Shown here one piece after another: positions 50,339-60,006 of a stretch of 64,000 bases of DNA (positions within the stretch are counted from its first letter, which is position 1; each line of letters starts with the position of its first letter). The position numbers were made by a program, and so were the translations under genes. The DNA lies in contig NZ_CP046252.1 of the NCBI RefSeq assembly GCF_009720145.1, positions 930,001 through 994,000 of the forward strand, in the 5' to 3' direction. The DNA comes from Sphingobium sp. CAP-1 (lineage in GTDB: Bacteria > Pseudomonadota > Alphaproteobacteria > Sphingomonadales > Sphingomonadaceae). The notes under the pieces were generated by a model that worked only from the letters and a program-made list of their open reading frames with translations, ran no database searches and was not told the origin of the DNA.

Positions 50339-51417
50339 GCGAGCGGGAGCGGTTCGACCGGCTGCGGCTGATCCGCTCCCCCCGGATCGGTCCGGTCAGC
50401 TATCGGCAATTGCTCGCCCGCTTCGGGACGGCGGGGGAGGCTTTGCGCGCCATTCCCGATCTGGCGGCGCGCGGCGGCGGCCGGGCGAGCGTGGCGGAGG
50501 CCGGCGCGGTGGAGCGGGAGATCGCCGCCACGCGGACTTTGGGCGCGCGCTATTTGCTGATGGGTGATGCCGATTATCCCGCTTTGCTGGATGAGATGGA
50601 GGGCGCGCCGCCCGCGCTGATAGCGCGCGGCGATGGGACGCTGGCGGCGCGGCCCTGCGTCGCGATGGTGGGCGCGCGCAATGCGTCGGCGGCGGCGTGC
50701 CGTTTTGCCCGCAGTCTGGCGCAGGAATTGGGCCAGCGTGGCGCGGTGGTGGTGTCGGGGCTGGCGCGCGGTATCGATACGGAGGCGCATCGCGGATCGA
50801 TCGACAGCGGCACGATCGGCGTCATCGCCTGTGGCATCGATATAGTGTTTCCGCCGGAGAACAGGGATTTGCAGGGGCAGGTGGCGGAACGCGGCCTGCT
50901 CGTGACCGAGCATCCGCCGGGCGTCCAGCCGCTGGCGCGGCATTTTCCGGCGCGCAACCGCATCATCGCGGGGCTGGCGCTGGGGACGGTGGTGGTGGAG
51001 GCCGCGCCGAAATCCGGCTCGCTCATCACCGCAAGGCTGGCGGGCGAGGCGGGGCGCGAGGTGATGGCGGTGCCGGGATCGCCGATCGATCCGCGCGCGC
51101 AGGGATGCAACATGCTGATCCGCGAGGGCGCGATCCTGGTCCAGAATGGCGCGGACGTGATGGAGGCGATCGGCGGTTTCGATCCCCGGATGGTCCGGCA
51201 GGGCAGCTTCGACTTCATCGGCGCGCCGGTGTCGAGCGATGTCGCGGACATGGAGCGCGCGGCGGTGATTGCGCTGCTGGGGCCGGTGGCGGTCGCGGTG
51301 GACGAGGTGATCCGCCTGTCGGGCCTGTCGCCCGCCGTGGTGCAGACGGTGTTGCTGGAACTGGAACTGGCGGGCGGGCTGGAGCGGCAGGCTGGCGGAC
51401 GGGTGAGTGTGCGGTGA
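50335..51417 (+). CDS. dprA: DNA-processing protein DprA
   Basis: Loads RecA on incoming single-stranded DNA during natural transformation. The 360-residue protein has the DprA Rossmann core: MVGARNASAAACRFAR, VVSGLARGIDTEAH, FPARNRIIAGLA and SGSLITARLAGE. A C-terminal winged-helix-like domain follows. It is translationally coupled to plsY. With comEC in the window it suggests a functional transformation pathway, though pilus genes are not in this window. Confidence 0.93.
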   Translation: MSERERFDRLRLIRSPRIGPVSYRQLLARFGTAGEALRAIPDLAARGGGRASVAEAGAVEREIAATRTLGARYLLMGDADYPALLDEMEGAPPALIARGDGTLAARPCVAMVGARNASAAACRFARSLAQELGQRGAVVVSGLARGIDTEAHRGSIDSGTIGVIACGIDIVFPPENRDLQGQVAERGLLVTEHPPGVQPLARHFPARNRIIAGLALGTVVVEAAPKSGSLITARLAGEAGREVMAVPGSPIDPRAQGCNMLIREGAILVQNGADVMEAIGGFDPRMVRQGSFDFIGAPVSSDVADMERAAVIALLGPVAVAVDEVIRLSGLSPAVVQTVLLELELAGGLERQAGGRVSVR

Positions 51418-51531
51418 GTAATTGCTGGCGCCGACTTCGCCTCTTGCCTACATCAGCCACCGCTTGACGCCCGCCGTCATCGCCTTCCACACTCGCGCGT
51501 ATACGTGAGAGACTTTTCTACCGGGGCATAA

Positions 51532-54108
51532 ATGCAGCTTGTCATCGTCGAATCGCCGGCCAAGGCCAAGACCATCGAGAAATATCTGGGCGGCGATTTC
51601 CATGTCCTCGCCAGCTATGGTCATATTCGCGACCTGCCGCCGAAGGACGGGTCGGTCGACCCGGACGACGGCTTTGCCATGTCGTGGGAAAATTATGGCG
51701 ACAAGGGCAAGCAGCTCAAGGCCATTGCGGACGAGGCGAAGAAGGCCAGCCGATTGATCCTGGCGACTGACCCTGATCGCGAAGGGGAAGCGATTAGCTG
51801 GCATGTGCAGGAAGTGCTGCGCGCCAAGAAGGCGCTGCCGCAGACGGTGGACCGGGTGACGTTCAACGCGATCACCAAGGCGGCGGTGCTGGACGCGATG
51901 GCGAAGCCCCGCGCGCTGGACGAGGATCTGATCGACGCCTATCGCGCGCGCCGGGCGCTCGACTATCTGGTGGGTTTCACCTTGTCGCCGGTGCTGTGGC
52001 GCAAGCTGCCCGGCGCCAAGTCGGCGGGGCGCGTGCAGTCGGTCGCGCTGCGTCTGGTGGTCGAGCGCGAGCGCGAGATCGAGAGTTTCACCCCGCAGGA
52101 ATATTGGTCGGTCGCGGCCGAAATGGAGCAGGGCGGGCAGGGCTTTACCGCGCGCCTGGTCCGCTGGAAGGGCGAGAAGATCGACCGCCTGACCATCGGC
52201 AAGGAAGGCGATGCCATGGCGGCCAAGGCCGATGTGGAGGCCGGGCGCTTCACCGTCGACAAGGTCGAGACGAAGCCGGTCAGCCGCAATCCTCCCGCGC
52301 CGTTCACCACGTCGACCCTGCAACAGGAAGCCGCGCGCAAGCTGGGCTTTTCCGCCAGCCACACGATGCGGATCGCGCAGCAGCTTTATGAGGATGGCGC
52401 GATCACCTATATGCGAACCGATGGCGTGCAGATGGACGGCAGCGCCATTTCCGCCGCGCGCAAGGCGATCGCGGAGCGCTATGACGGCGGATATCTGCCC
52501 GAAAAGCCGCGCCAATATCAGACCAAGGCGAAGAATGCGCAGGAGGCGCATGAAGCCATTCGTCCGACCGAGTTCGGCCGTGACAAGGTGGGGTCGGGCG
52601 ACCATGCCCGGCTTTACGACCTGATCTTCAAGCGCGCGCTGGCGAGCCAGATGGCGTCGGCGCGGCTGGAGCGCACGACGATCGATCTGGTCGACGGGTC
52701 GGGCAGCCATACGCTGCGCGCCACGGGTCAGGTGGTGATCTTCCCCGGATTCCTTGCTCTTTACGAAGAGGGGCGGGATGATTCGGATGACGACGACAGC
52801 AAGCTGCTGCCGCGCATGGCGCAGGGTGATACGCCGGCCAAGAAGAAGGTGACGGCCGAACAGCATTTCACCCAGCCGCCGCCGCGCTATTCGGAAGCAT
52901 CGCTGGTCAAACGGCTGGAGGAACTGGGGATCGGGCGTCCGTCCACCTATGCCTCGACGCTTCAGGTGTTGAAGGACCGCGATTATGTGCGGATCGAGAA
53001 GAACCGCTTCTTCGCCGAGGAAAGCGGGCGGCTGGTGACAGCGTTTCTGGAGCGCTTCTTCGAACGCTATGTATCCTACGACTTCACGGCGGGTCTTGAG
53101 GACGAGCTAGACGATATCAGCGGCGGCCGCGCCCAGTGGCAGGAAGTGCTGGAAGCCTTCTGGAAGGATTTCAAGCCCAAGACCGCCGAGGTGATGGAGC
53201 AGAAGCCGTCTGACATTACGGCGGCGCTCGACAAATATCTGGAGCCGATGCTGTTCCCGCCCAAGGCCGACGGCAGCAACCCGCGCGCCTGCCCGATGTG
53301 CGGCGACGGGCAATTGTCGCTGCGGGGTGGCCGGTTCGGCGCGTTCATCGCCTGCTCCAATTATCCCGAATGCAAGTTCACCCGCAAGTTCGGCCAGCCG
53401 GGCGGCAAGGATGGCGAGGATACGGGGCCGGAAATATTGGGCCAGCATCCCGAAACCGGGCAGGACATCGTCAAGAAGTCCGGCCGTTTCGGTCCCTATA
53501 TCGAGATGGGCGAGGGCAAGGAGGCCAAGCGCGGCTCCATTCCCAAGGATCTGCCCGATGGCGAGATGACGCTCGATTGGGCGATCAAGCTGCTGAGCCT
53601 GCCGCGCGAAGTCGGCCTGCACCCGGAAACGGGGCTGCCGATCGTCGCCAATATCGGGCGTTTCGGTCCCTATCTGCTGCATGACGGCAAATATGGCCGC
53701 CTGTCATCGACCGCCGAGATTTTCGAGGTGGGCATGAACATGGCGGTGGTGAAGCTGGCCGAGGCGGCAACGCGTGGCGGGCGGTCGTCGGGCGGGCGCG
53801 AGCCATTGAAGATATTGGGCGCGCATCCGCGCACCGAGGCGGAAATCAAGCTGATGGAAGGGCGCTACGGCGCTTATGTCACTGACGGCACGACCAACGC
53901 GACCCTGCCCAAGACGGTGGACAAGGACCAGTTGACGCTGGAGGAAGCGGCGCAACTGATCGACGCGCGGGCGGCGGCGGCACCGGCCAAGAAGGGGGCG
54001 AAGAAGAAAGCTGCGCCCAAGAAGGCGGCGGCGAAGAAGGATGCGCCAGCCAAGAAGCCTGCCGCGAAGAAGGCACCGGCAAAGAAGAAGGTCGCGGCGG
54101 CGGAATAG
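51532..54108 (+). CDS. topA: DNA topoisomerase I
   Basis: Relaxes negative supercoils by a type IA mechanism. The 858-residue protein has the TOPRIM domain (IVESPAKAKTIEKYLG; TDPDREGEAISWH) and the active-site Tyr in ITYMRTDGVQ. A C4 zinc motif near residue 587 (ACPMCGDGQLSLRGGRF and ACSNYPECKFTRKFG) follows. The C-terminal ~40 residues are a Lys/Ala-rich tail like that of histone H1-type proteins, common in alphaproteobacterial TopA. It starts at ATG 51532. It is followed by a short repeat and the convergent era. Confidence 0.97.
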   Translation: MQLVIVESPAKAKTIEKYLGGDFHVLASYGHIRDLPPKDGSVDPDDGFAMSWENYGDKGKQLKAIADEAKKASRLILATDPDREGEAISWHVQEVLRAKKALPQTVDRVTFNAITKAAVLDAMAKPRALDEDLIDAYRARRALDYLVGFTLSPVLWRKLPGAKSAGRVQSVALRLVVEREREIESFTPQEYWSVAAEMEQGGQGFTARLVRWKGEKIDRLTIGKEGDAMAAKADVEAGRFTVDKVETKPVSRNPPAPFTTSTLQQEAARKLGFSASHTMRIAQQLYEDGAITYMRTDGVQMDGSAISAARKAIAERYDGGYLPEKPRQYQTKAKNAQEAHEAIRPTEFGRDKVGSGDHARLYDLIFKRALASQMASARLERTTIDLVDGSGSHTLRATGQVVIFPGFLALYEEGRDDSDDDDSKLLPRMAQGDTPAKKKVTAEQHFTQPPPRYSEASLVKRLEELGIGRPSTYASTLQVLKDRDYVRIEKNRFFAEESGRLVTAFLERFFERYVSYDFTAGLEDELDDISGGRAQWQEVLEAFWKDFKPKTAEVMEQKPSDITAALDKYLEPMLFPPKADGSNPRACPMCGDGQLSLRGGRFGAFIACSNYPECKFTRKFGQPGGKDGEDTGPEILGQHPETGQDIVKKSGRFGPYIEMGEGKEAKRGSIPKDLPDGEMTLDWAIKLLSLPREVGLHPETGLPIVANIGRFGPYLLHDGKYGRLSSTAEIFEVGMNMAVVKLAEAATRGGRSSGGREPLKILGAHPRTEAEIKLMEGRYGAYVTDGTTNATLPKTVDKDQLTLEEAAQLIDARAAAAPAKKGAKKKAAPKKAAAKKDAPAKKPAAKKAPAKKKVAAAE

Positions 54109-54115
54109 AGATGTG

Positions 54116-54139
54116 GTGCTCCCGCCTGCGCGGGAGCAC
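54116..54139. repeat. Hairpin, CCCGCCTGCGCGGG family (half unit)
   Basis: GTGCTCCCGC (54116-54125), CTGC loop, GCGGGAGCAC (54130-54139), 10-bp perfect arms. It lies between the convergent topA and era and probably acts as a terminator. Confidence 0.75.
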
Positions 54140-54146
54140 ATTGCGC

Positions 54147-55058
54147 CTATTCCACCCAGTCCAGGCCGATGTCGCGGTAGATGAAGCGGTCATTCTCCCA
54201 ATCTTCCTTCACCTTGACGTGAAGGTAGAGATGGACCTTGACGCCCAGCAGGCTGGCCAGTTCGGCGCGGGCCTTCGATCCGATTTCCTTGAGCCGCTGG
54301 CCGCCCTTGCCCAGCACGATGGCGCGCTGGGTCGGGCGGGCGACGAGGATCTGCTGATGGATTTCGACTGATCCGTCGTCGCGCTCCTTATACTGCTCGG
54401 TATCGACCGCGGCGGCATAGGGCAGTTCGGCATGGAGCTGGTGATAAAGCTGCTCGCGAGTGATTTCCGCCGCCAGCATCCGGTCGGTGGCGTCGGACAC
54501 CTGATCTTCTGGGAAGTGCCACGGCCCTTCGGGCATGGCATTGGCGAAGGCGGTCTTGAGTTCCGCCAGCCCATCGCCGGTCTGGGCGGAGATGAAGAAC
54601 GTCTCCTCGAAACCGACCCGCTCATAGAGCTTTTGGGTATGGACCAGCAGCTTTTCCTTGATGGCGATGTCGACCTTGTTGAGGATCAGCCATTTGCGTT
54701 CGGGGCGATGGACCAGCGCCTCGACGATCGGCTCCATCTTGGGGCCAAGGCCCGCCTTGCCATCGACGATCAGCGCGATGAGGTCCGCGCCCTGCGCGCC
54801 GCCCCAGGCGGCCTGTACCATGGCGCGGTCGAGCCGGCGTTTGGGCGCGAAGATGCCGGGGGTGTCGACCAGCACCAGTTGCGCGTCGCCCTCGATCGCG
54901 ACGCCCATCACACGGGTCCGGGTGGTCTGCGCCTTCGGGCTGGTGATCGCCACCTTCTGTCCCACCAGCGCGTTCACCAGCGTCGATTTGCCCGCATTGG
55001 GCGCGCCGACGATGGCGACGACGCCGCAGCGCTGGTTTTCTTCTGAAACGTCCAACAA
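54147..55058 (-). CDS. era: GTPase Era
   Basis: Essential GTPase that binds the 3' end of 16S rRNA in 30S maturation. The 303-residue protein has G1 GAPNAGKST, G3 DTPGIF, G4 NKVD and a C-terminal KH domain (ERDDGSVEIHQQILVARPTQ). The start appears to be TTG at 55058, with GGAG at 5 nt; a second TTG codon follows directly, so either could be used. It lies downstream of rnc in the same direction, the usual lepB-rnc-era order, with a repeat in the gap. Confidence 0.95.
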   Translation of the reverse strand: MLDVSEENQRCGVVAIVGAPNAGKSTLVNALVGQKVAITSPKAQTTRTRVMGVAIEGDAQLVLVDTPGIFAPKRRLDRAMVQAAWGGAQGADLIALIVDGKAGLGPKMEPIVEALVHRPERKWLILNKVDIAIKEKLLVHTQKLYERVGFEETFFISAQTGDGLAELKTAFANAMPEGPWHFPEDQVSDATDRMLAAEITREQLYHQLHAELPYAAAVDTEQYKERDDGSVEIHQQILVARPTQRAIVLGKGGQRLKEIGSKARAELASLLGVKVHLYLHVKVKEDWENDRFIYRDIGLDWVE

Positions 55059-55085
55059 ATATACTCCGTTCGCCTACGGCAATCC

Positions 55086-55172
55086 CGTCATCCCGGCGAA
55101 AGCCGGGATCCCGCTTCTTCCTGCCGGCGTTGTAGAAGAAAAGCGGGATCCCGGGTCAAGCCCGGGATGACG
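55086..55172. repeat. Compound inverted repeat between rnc and era
   Basis: CGTCATCCCGG (55086-55096) pairs with CCGGGATGACG (55162-55172). Inside, CCCGCTT-type arms (GGGATCCCGCTT and AAGCGGGATCCC) form a second stem. Elements of this CGTCATCCCGGCGAAAGCC type are widespread in alphaproteobacteria. Confidence 0.8.
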
Positions 55173-55213
55173 ACGATGTTGTAGGTCTTTTCTATCTTGA
55201 GAGGAAGCTGGAC

Positions 55214-55897
55214 CTAGCCCGCCAGTTTCTCGATCAACGCCTTGGCCGCCGCCGTTTCCGCTTCCTGCTTCGATCCGCCGGTCGCGCTGGCCTCGCCCGC
55301 GCCCTTGATCGAGACGGTGACGGTGAAGCGCAGCGCATGTTGCGGGCCGGATCGGTCGGTCAGGGCATATTCGGGGGGCTTGCGCTTGTTGGCGGCGGCC
55401 CATTCCTGAAGATAGGATTTGGGATGGCGCGGGGCGCTGGTCTGGGTGTCGACCCGGTTGCCCCAGAGGCGGCGGACGAGCGCCCGCGCTTCCTCCAGCC
55501 CGCCTTCCAGATAGAGCGCGCCGATCAGCGCCTCCATCACATCGCCCAGCACGTTGTCGCTGTCGGCCGCGCCATCGTCGCGCGCCTGTTTGCCCAGGAT
55601 CAGATGTTTGGGCACGCCGGCGGCGCGGGCGATTTCCGCGCAGGTTTCGCCCGACACCAGCGCATTATAGCGGCGCGACAGCTTGCCTTCGGGTTCGTCG
55701 GTGAAGCGGTCAAACACCCATTCGCCGATCAGCAGGCCGAGGATGCGGTCGCCAAGGAACTCCAGCCGTTCATAATTGACCGCCTTGGCGCTGCCATGGG
55801 TCAGCGCCTGTTCGAATGCGGCCCGGTTGGTGGGCGCGCGGCCGATCAGTTCCTTCAACCAGCCATCCGTGTCGGGCCGATGCGCGCTCAACGTCAA
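55214..55897 (-). CDS. rnc: Ribonuclease III
   Basis: Cleaves double-stranded RNA, including rRNA precursors. The 227-residue protein has the catalytic signature YERLEFLGDRILGLLIGEW, the second acidic motif GDVMEALIGALYLEGG and a C-terminal dsRNA-binding domain (HPKSYLQEWAAANK; GSKQEAETAAAKALIEK). It overlaps lepB by 4 bp at its start and precedes era. Confidence 0.96.
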   Translation of the reverse strand: MTLSAHRPDTDGWLKELIGRAPTNRAAFEQALTHGSAKAVNYERLEFLGDRILGLLIGEWVFDRFTDEPEGKLSRRYNALVSGETCAEIARAAGVPKHLILGKQARDDGAADSDNVLGDVMEALIGALYLEGGLEEARALVRRLWGNRVDTQTSAPRHPKSYLQEWAAANKRKPPEYALTDRSGPQHALRFTVTVSIKGAGEASATGGSKQEAETAAAKALIEKLAG

Positions 55898-56718
55898 AAG
55901 CCTTCCCCGATCCGGCTCCAGCGCGCGGCGGTGAACCAGGTCCAGGGCAGCAGCCAGTTGGCGCTGCCGTCGGTGGAGAATACCGAGATCATCGCCTTGC
56001 CGACGAGATTTTTTTCGGGAACCAGGCCGATACCGCCGCCCTCGACCGCCGGGAAGCGGCTGTCGGCGCTGCGATCGCGATTGTCGCCCATCATGAACAG
56101 ATGGCCTTCGGGCACCAGCACCGTGTCGCGATCATCCGCTGCGCCATCGGGCACGAGGTCGAGGACGTTATAGCTCTTGCCGCCGGGCAGCGTCTCGCGG
56201 AACTGCGGGTAGCGGCACTGTTTGCCGCCGCCGGGCGCGGCCTGTTCGAATTCGGGACGGTAGCAGGGCGAGGCGGCGCCTTCCCTGGCGGCGGCATCGT
56301 CCATGTTCGGCGTTACCGGGATAACCAGATCGGCGACCTTCTGCTTGGGAATGGCCTGACCGTTCAGATAGACGGTGCCGCCGCGCACCGCGATCATGTC
56401 ACCGGGCAGGCCGATGACGCGCTTGATATAGTCGTTCTTCTGGTTCGGTGGCGCCTTGAACACCACCACGTCGCCGCGTTGGGGCGTCGCCGCGAAGATG
56501 CGGCCGGGGATCAGCGGGACCGAGAAGGGCAGCGAATAGCGCGAATAGCCATAGGGCCATTTGGCGACCAGCAGATAATCGCCGATCAGCAGGCGTGGCT
56601 GCATCGATTCCGACGGGATGTTGAAAGGCGAAATGATGAAGCTGCGCAGGATAAAGACGAACAGCGCCAGCTTGGCGAGAAACCAGAGGAAATCCCGCGT
56701 TTCGGATTTGGCAGTCAT
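55894..56718 (-). CDS. lepB: Signal peptidase I
   Basis: Cleaves signal peptides of exported proteins. The 274-residue protein starts at 56718 (MTAKSETRDF) after a long AAGGA-rich leader. A hydrophobic segment (about 11-30) anchors it. The catalytic Ser lies in NIPSESMQPRLLIGD (Ser38 in this numbering) and the general base Lys in YIKRVIGLPGD. MMGDNRDRSADSR is the third conserved block. It is first of the lepB-rnc-era operon. Confidence 0.95.
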   Translation of the reverse strand: MTAKSETRDFLWFLAKLALFVFILRSFIISPFNIPSESMQPRLLIGDYLLVAKWPYGYSRYSLPFSVPLIPGRIFAATPQRGDVVVFKAPPNQKNDYIKRVIGLPGDMIAVRGGTVYLNGQAIPKQKVADLVIPVTPNMDDAAAREGAASPCYRPEFEQAAPGGGKQCRYPQFRETLPGGKSYNVLDLVPDGAADDRDTVLVPEGHLFMMGDNRDRSADSRFPAVEGGGIGLVPEKNLVGKAMISVFSTDGSANWLLPWTWFTAARWSRIGEGF

Positions 56719-56892
56719 GGACGTTCGTCTTTTCCTTCTTGCGCCCCGAAAAAGGGGCTGTCGCGGCTTTTGCGGCGTCCTAAAGGCTGCGTCAAGCACG
56801 GCGGATGGTGCATTGCACGCCAGACCCGTTTAAGCAGGGGCAGAATCGACAGGTGCAGCGTCGATGTCGACCAACGTCATAGAGGAACAAAT

Positions 56893-58398
56893 ATGACCAG
56901 CCCTGCACTGGCGGCCATTGCCGCGCTGCCGCAAGCCGACCTCAAATCCATCTTCACCACCGATCCCGATCGCCTGTCCAAGCTGGTGGTCAATCAGGGA
57001 CCGTTGCGCTTCGACTGGTCCAAGACCCATCTGACCGACGATCTGCTGGCCGCTTTCCAGACATTGGCGCAGGAACAGGATTTCGCCGCATGGCGCGACG
57101 CGCTGTTCGCCGGTGAGGCGGTCAATAATAGCGAAGGTCGCGCCGCCGAGCATCCCGCCGAGCGTGGCGAGGGCAATGCCGACAGCGTCGCCATGGCCAA
57201 GGCTCTGCACAACCGGATGCGGGCGCTGATCGACGCGATCGAGGCGGGCGCGCTGGGCGAGGTGCGCCATATCCTGCATATCGGCATCGGCGGGTCGGCG
57301 CTTGGCCCCAAGCTGATCGTCGATGCGCTGGACGGCGACGGGGTCCGTTATGATGTGGGCATCGTGTCCAATGTCGATGGCACCGCGCTGGAGCGGGCGA
57401 TCGAGGGGTTCGATCCGCATAGGACGCTGATCGCGATCGCTTCCAAGACCTTCACCACCAGCGAAACGATGCTGAATGCCGCGAGCGTGATCAACTGGAT
57501 GGTCGAGGCCGGCGTGGACGATCCCTATGGCAAGGTGATCGCACTGACCGCCGCGCCGGACAAGGCGATGGAATGGGGCGTCGATGAAACCCGCGTCCTG
57601 CCCTTCGCCGAGTCGGTGGGCGGGCGCTATTCGCTCTGGTCCTCGATCGGTTTTCCCGCCGCGCTGGCGCTGGGCTGGGACGCGTTCGAAAGCCTGCTGG
57701 AAGGCGCGGCGGCGATGGACCGCCATTTCCGCCTGTCCGCGCCGGAGGAGAATGCGCCGTTGATCGCCGCGTTCGTCGACCAATATTATACGCGGGTGCT
57801 GGGGTGCCAGACGCGCGCGCTGTTCGCCTATGACGAGCGGTTGGCGCTGCTGCCCTCCTATCTCCAGCAACTGGAGATGGAGAGCAACGGCAAGAGCGTA
57901 ACCCGCGATGGCGCGCCGATGGACGGCCCCACCGCGGCCATCACCTGGGGCGGGGTCGGCACCGATGCGCAGCACGCCGTGTTCCAGTTGCTGCATCAGG
58001 GGACGATCGTGTCGCCGGTCGAGTTCATCGCTTCGATCGAGCCGGGCCATGCGCTGGACCCGGCGCATCATCGCGCCTTGCTGGTCAATTGTTTCGCGCA
58101 GGGCGCGGCGCTGATGCGCGGCAAGGCGAATGACGCCGATCCGGCGCGCGCCTATCCCGGCAACCGGCCGTCCACGACGATCCTGATGGACGATGTGACG
58201 CCGGAGGCGCTGGGCGCGCTGATCGCATTCTATGAGCATCGCACCTTCGCCAATGCGGTGCTGATGGGGATCAACCCGTTCGACCAGTTCGGCGTCGAAC
58301 TGGGCAAGGAGATCGCCAAGTCGATCGAGGCGGAGGGGGCGGTCGGCTTCGATCCGTCGACCATGGCGCTGATCGAGCTGGCGCTGGGCGGGGAGTAA
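56893..58398 (+). CDS. pgi: Glucose-6-phosphate isomerase
   Basis: Interconverts glucose-6-phosphate and fructose-6-phosphate. The protein is 501 residues from ATG 56893, which follows AGAGGA at 6 nt; a longer frame from 55816 lies over lepB/rnc antisense and is not used. Signatures include GIGGSALGPKLI, SKTFTTSETM, VGGRYSLWSSIG and the His-containing MESNGKSV region. It is divergent from lepB. Confidence 0.96.
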   Translation: MTSPALAAIAALPQADLKSIFTTDPDRLSKLVVNQGPLRFDWSKTHLTDDLLAAFQTLAQEQDFAAWRDALFAGEAVNNSEGRAAEHPAERGEGNADSVAMAKALHNRMRALIDAIEAGALGEVRHILHIGIGGSALGPKLIVDALDGDGVRYDVGIVSNVDGTALERAIEGFDPHRTLIAIASKTFTTSETMLNAASVINWMVEAGVDDPYGKVIALTAAPDKAMEWGVDETRVLPFAESVGGRYSLWSSIGFPAALALGWDAFESLLEGAAAMDRHFRLSAPEENAPLIAAFVDQYYTRVLGCQTRALFAYDERLALLPSYLQQLEMESNGKSVTRDGAPMDGPTAAITWGGVGTDAQHAVFQLLHQGTIVSPVEFIASIEPGHALDPAHHRALLVNCFAQGAALMRGKANDADPARAYPGNRPSTTILMDDVTPEALGALIAFYEHRTFANAVLMGINPFDQFGVELGKEIAKSIEAEGAVGFDPSTMALIELALGGE

Positions 58399-58405
58399 CC
58401 ACATT

Positions 58406-58483
58406 CCGTTCGGTTCGAGCTTGTCGAGAACTGTTCTCGATACGCCTTCTCGACTGCGCTCGAAGGCTACTCGAACCGAACGG
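58406..58483. repeat. Inverted repeat, CCGTTCGGTTCGAG family
   Basis: Outer arms CCGTTCGGTTCGAG (58406-58419) and CTCGAACCGAACGG (58470-58483), 14 bp, with an inner imperfect TTCTCGA stem. A shorter relative is at 60788-60854. Confidence 0.75.
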
Positions 58484-58628
58484 GGTAGTGAAAGCAATGG
58501 GAACAAGATTCCCATTTGTAACTCCGCACCCTAGCCGCCATATCCGCCCGAAGTTATTGATGGCGCATCGCGATGATCGGAAAACCGCTTCCCACTTTTC
58601 CGCGCGATGCGTCCAGCGGAGGCCCAGC

Positions 58629-59975
58629 ATGAGCGAGTTTGATTTCGACCTTTTCGTCATCGGCGCAGGATCAGGCGGCGTGCGCGCGTCGCGGGTCGCG
58701 GCGGCGCATGGCGCGAAGGTCGCGGTGGCCGAGGAATATCGCGTCGGCGGCACCTGCGTCATTCGCGGCTGCGTGCCCAAGAAGCTGCTCATTTATGGCG
58801 CGCATTTCGCCGAGGATCTGAAGGACGCGCGCCGCTTCGGCTGGGACGTGCCCGAATGCGGCTTTGAATGGACGACGCTGCGCGACAATGTGCTGGCGGA
58901 GGTCGACCGGCTGGAGGGGCTGTATGGCAATACGCTCGATAGCCATAAGGTGGAAGTGATCCGCGAGCGGGCGACCATCACCGGGCCGCATGGCGTGAAG
59001 CTGGCGAGCGGACGCGAGGTGACGGCGAAGGTCATATTGGTCGCGACCGGCGCTTGGCCGGTGGTTCCCGAACTGGAGGGCGCGCAGCATGGCATCACCA
59101 GCAACGAGGTGTTCCATCTGGAAGAATGCCCGAAACGGATCGTGATCGTCGGCGGCGGCTATATCGCCAATGAGTTCGCCGGCATCTTCCACCAGTTGGG
59201 CAGCCATGTGACCATGGTCAATCGGGGGAGCGACCTGCTGCGCGGCTATGATGCGCAGATCCGCGACCGGCTGCTCCAGATCAGCATGACCAAGGGGATT
59301 AATTTCCGTTTCAACGCGAAGATGGAGCGGATCGAGAAGAAGGAGGATGGCACGCTGTGCGTCCACTTCAAGGAGGGCGATCCGGTCGCGGCCGATGTGG
59401 TGCTGTTCGCCACCGGGCGCAGGCCGCTGACCGATGGGCTGGGGCTGGAGACGGCCGGGGTCGACCTGAACGACAAGGGTGCGATCAGGGTCGATGATTA
59501 TAGCCAGACCAGTTGCGCGAGCATCTATGCGGTGGGCGACGTTACCGACCGGCTGCAACTGACCCCGGTGGCGATCCGCGAGGGCCATGCCTTTGCCGAT
59601 ACGGTGTTTGGCGGCAGCCGGCGCAAGGTCGACTATGGCTGCGTGCCGTCGGCCGTGTTCAGCCATCCGCCGCTGGCCGGCGTGGGGCTGACCGAGGCGG
59701 AGGCGAAGAACAAGCTGGGCACGGTGAAGGTCTATACGTCCGACTTCCGGCCGATGAAGAATGTGCTGGCGGGCCGGAACGAGCGGGCGCTCTACAAGAT
59801 GGTCGTGGATGCGACCACCGACAAGGTGGTGGGGCTGCACATGATCGGGCCGGACGCGCCGGAGATATTGCAGGCCGCCGCGATCGCGGTGAAGGCGGGC
59901 CTCACCAAGCAGGATTTCGACGACACCGTCGCGCTGCACCCCAGCATGGCGGAGGAACTGGTGCTGCTGAAATAA
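58629..59975 (+). CDS. gor: Glutathione-disulfide reductase
   Basis: Keeps glutathione reduced using NADPH. The 448-residue protein begins MSEFDFDLFVIGAGSGGVRA. It has the redox-active disulfide GGTCVIRGCVPKK, the NADPH motif IVIVGGGYIANEFAG, and the C-terminal HPSMAEELV containing the active-site His. It is a stand-alone gene between the IR at 58406 and the terminator hairpin at 59982. Confidence 0.94.
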   Translation: MSEFDFDLFVIGAGSGGVRASRVAAAHGAKVAVAEEYRVGGTCVIRGCVPKKLLIYGAHFAEDLKDARRFGWDVPECGFEWTTLRDNVLAEVDRLEGLYGNTLDSHKVEVIRERATITGPHGVKLASGREVTAKVILVATGAWPVVPELEGAQHGITSNEVFHLEECPKRIVIVGGGYIANEFAGIFHQLGSHVTMVNRGSDLLRGYDAQIRDRLLQISMTKGINFRFNAKMERIEKKEDGTLCVHFKEGDPVAADVVLFATGRRPLTDGLGLETAGVDLNDKGAIRVDDYSQTSCASIYAVGDVTDRLQLTPVAIREGHAFADTVFGGSRRKVDYGCVPSAVFSHPPLAGVGLTEAEAKNKLGTVKVYTSDFRPMKNVLAGRNERALYKMVVDATTDKVVGLHMIGPDAPEILQAAAIAVKAGLTKQDFDDTVALHPSMAEELVLLK

Positions 59976-59981
59976 GCGTAT

Positions 59982-60005
59982 GTGTTCCCGCCTGCGCGGG
60001 AACAC
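59982..60005. repeat. Hairpin, CCCGCCTGCGCGGG family, convergent terminator
   Basis: GTGTTCCCGC (59982-59991), CTGC loop, GCGGGAACAC (59996-60005). It lies between the convergent gor and the 2OG-Fe dioxygenase gene. Confidence 0.75.
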
Positions 60006-60006
60006 G

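Noticed and set aside
55816..56892. N-terminal extension of the pgi frame over lepB and rnc
   Set aside because: Homologues start at 56893, where the ribosome binding site is good. The extension is antisense to lepB/rnc and has no domain.
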